Shown: piece after piece, positions 63,673-64,000 of the stretch
Layout: the number at the start of each line of letters is the position of its first letter
Position numbering within the stretch: the first letter of the stretch is position 1
Source of the DNA: Butyrivibrio sp. AC2005
Lineage (GTDB): Bacteria; Bacillota; Clostridia; Lachnospirales; Lachnospiraceae
Assembly: GCF_000424145.1 (NCBI RefSeq)
Contig: NZ_AUJI01000015.1
Coordinates: 55,222-119,221, forward strand
DNA length: 64,000 nt
Direction of reading: 5' to 3'
Position numbers and translations under genes: made by a program
Notes under the pieces: generated by a model
What the model was told of the DNA's origin: nothing
Seen by the model: the letters and a program-made list of their open reading frames with translations, nothing else
Databases searched by the model: none

Positions 63673-64000
63673 GGCTCTTCAGGGGTAATGGTGGGTGAAA
63701 AATGCCATCATCCCCAGCATTTATGCTGATCATGCGCCTCGAGGTTTTCTGTTAGGAAGTGGAATACTCAAATCCGAGCATACTAAGTAGACCATATCGA
63801 GCATGTTTTGGATGTTGCGAAAACCATATGCCTTACGGATAATCAGCTTGATTTTGTTATTAGTAGCTTCAATTCGAGCGTTACTCATGCCTAGCCTTAT
63901 TGCATTCAGTATGTGCTCCCTGTGACGTTTGATCTTGAGGTAAAGTTCCTTGAAAGCACCAATCCTGCTGTGACTTGCCCACCAGAGCCAACGATTGAGG
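63673..64000 (-). mobile_element. End of an ISL3-family insertion sequence
   Basis: The element starts with GGCTCTTC (63673-63680), like the GGCTCTT... terminal repeats of ISL3 members, and contains the transposase C-terminus. The other end is outside the window. The 8 bases before it (AAAAATAT, 63665-63672) would be the target duplication to look for at the other end. It lies 245 bp from tRNA-Lys in an AT-rich stretch. Confidence 0.75.
63730..64000 (-). CDS. ISL3-family transposase, C-terminal part (window edge)
   Basis: The frame read from the right edge gives LNRWLWWASHSRIGAFKELY, then LNAIRLGMSNARIEATNNKI and AYGFRNIQNMLDMVYLVCSD, the C-terminal DDE block of ISL3 transposases with the catalytic Glu in ARIEATNNKIK, ending at TGA (63730-63732). 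It is intact as far as visible. The N-terminus lies beyond the window. Confidence 0.92.
   Translation of the reverse strand, partial: LNRWLWWASHSRIGAFKELYLKIKRHREHILNAIRLGMSNARIEATNNKIKLIIRKAYGFRNIQNMLDMVYLVCSDLSIPLPNRKPRGA

Overview
The window is the replication-origin region of an AT-rich, Gram-positive anaerobe of the Clostridia, most likely a Lachnospiraceae member (Butyrivibrio/Pseudobutyrivibrio/Roseburia type). Support comes from the gene order rsmG-mnmG-mnmE-jag-yidC-yidD-rnpA-rpmH | oriC | dnaA-dnaN-S4-recF-gyrB-gyrA, the DUF3881, DUF4446 and DUF5688 families, a reverse rubrerythrin, and a SUF operon with SufU. The genus is inferred, not shown.

Layout. 1-6.6 kb: the integrase end of an integrative conjugative element, on the + strand, running off the left edge. 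It holds a VirD4-type coupling ATPase, a zinc-peptidase-like protein, small accessory genes separated by unusually structured non-coding leaders, and a tyrosine recombinase that abuts an intact tRNA-Arg(CCT). A broken second tRNA-Arg lies 100 bp further on. 6.8-11.3 kb (minus): DUF3881, serS, DUF4446, parB, parA. 11.4-12.4 kb: three parS sites around rsmG. 12.4-18.8 kb (minus): the mnmG-to-rpmH cluster. 18.9-21 kb: a two-part oriC on both sides of dnaA, with five perfect DnaA boxes upstream and 11-bp-phased AT repeats downstream. 21-28 kb (+): dnaN to gyrA.

28-47.9 kb, mixed housekeeping and envelope genes: a sensor-GGDEF gene split by one in-frame amber codon, a 69-residue protein ending in a FliM/FliN-like motif, exonuclease III, an MBOAT acyltransferase with an SGNH-like partner, an RpiR regulator, reverse rubrerythrin, MTA/SAH nucleosidase, pgi, murG, two large membrane proteins, a hydrolase, HD-GYP, a two-component system and an RluA-type pseudouridine synthase. 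48-56.9 kb: a VTC-domain protein, DUF4956 and a DUF4353 beta-helix surface protein, then a lipoprotein, DUF3810, a second two-component system and a 10-TM metal exporter. 57.1-62.7 kb: sufC-B-D-S-U and a small membrane-anchored protein. 63.3-64 kb: tRNA-Lys and the end of an ISL3-family insertion sequence.

How it fits together. Genes on both sides of oriC are mostly transcribed away from it; the conjugative element and the ISL3 transposase run head-on. The parA/parB/parS set, DnaA boxes and dnaA/dnaN/gyr genes form the initiation and segregation module. The least explained parts are (i) two leaders of about 135-140 nt in the conjugative element, each folding into a long stem that ends 5-6 nt before a Shine-Dalgarno sequence, (ii) a family of double-hairpin repeats between housekeeping genes, two of which sit against a downstream ribosome-binding site, and (iii) the FliM-like micro-protein.
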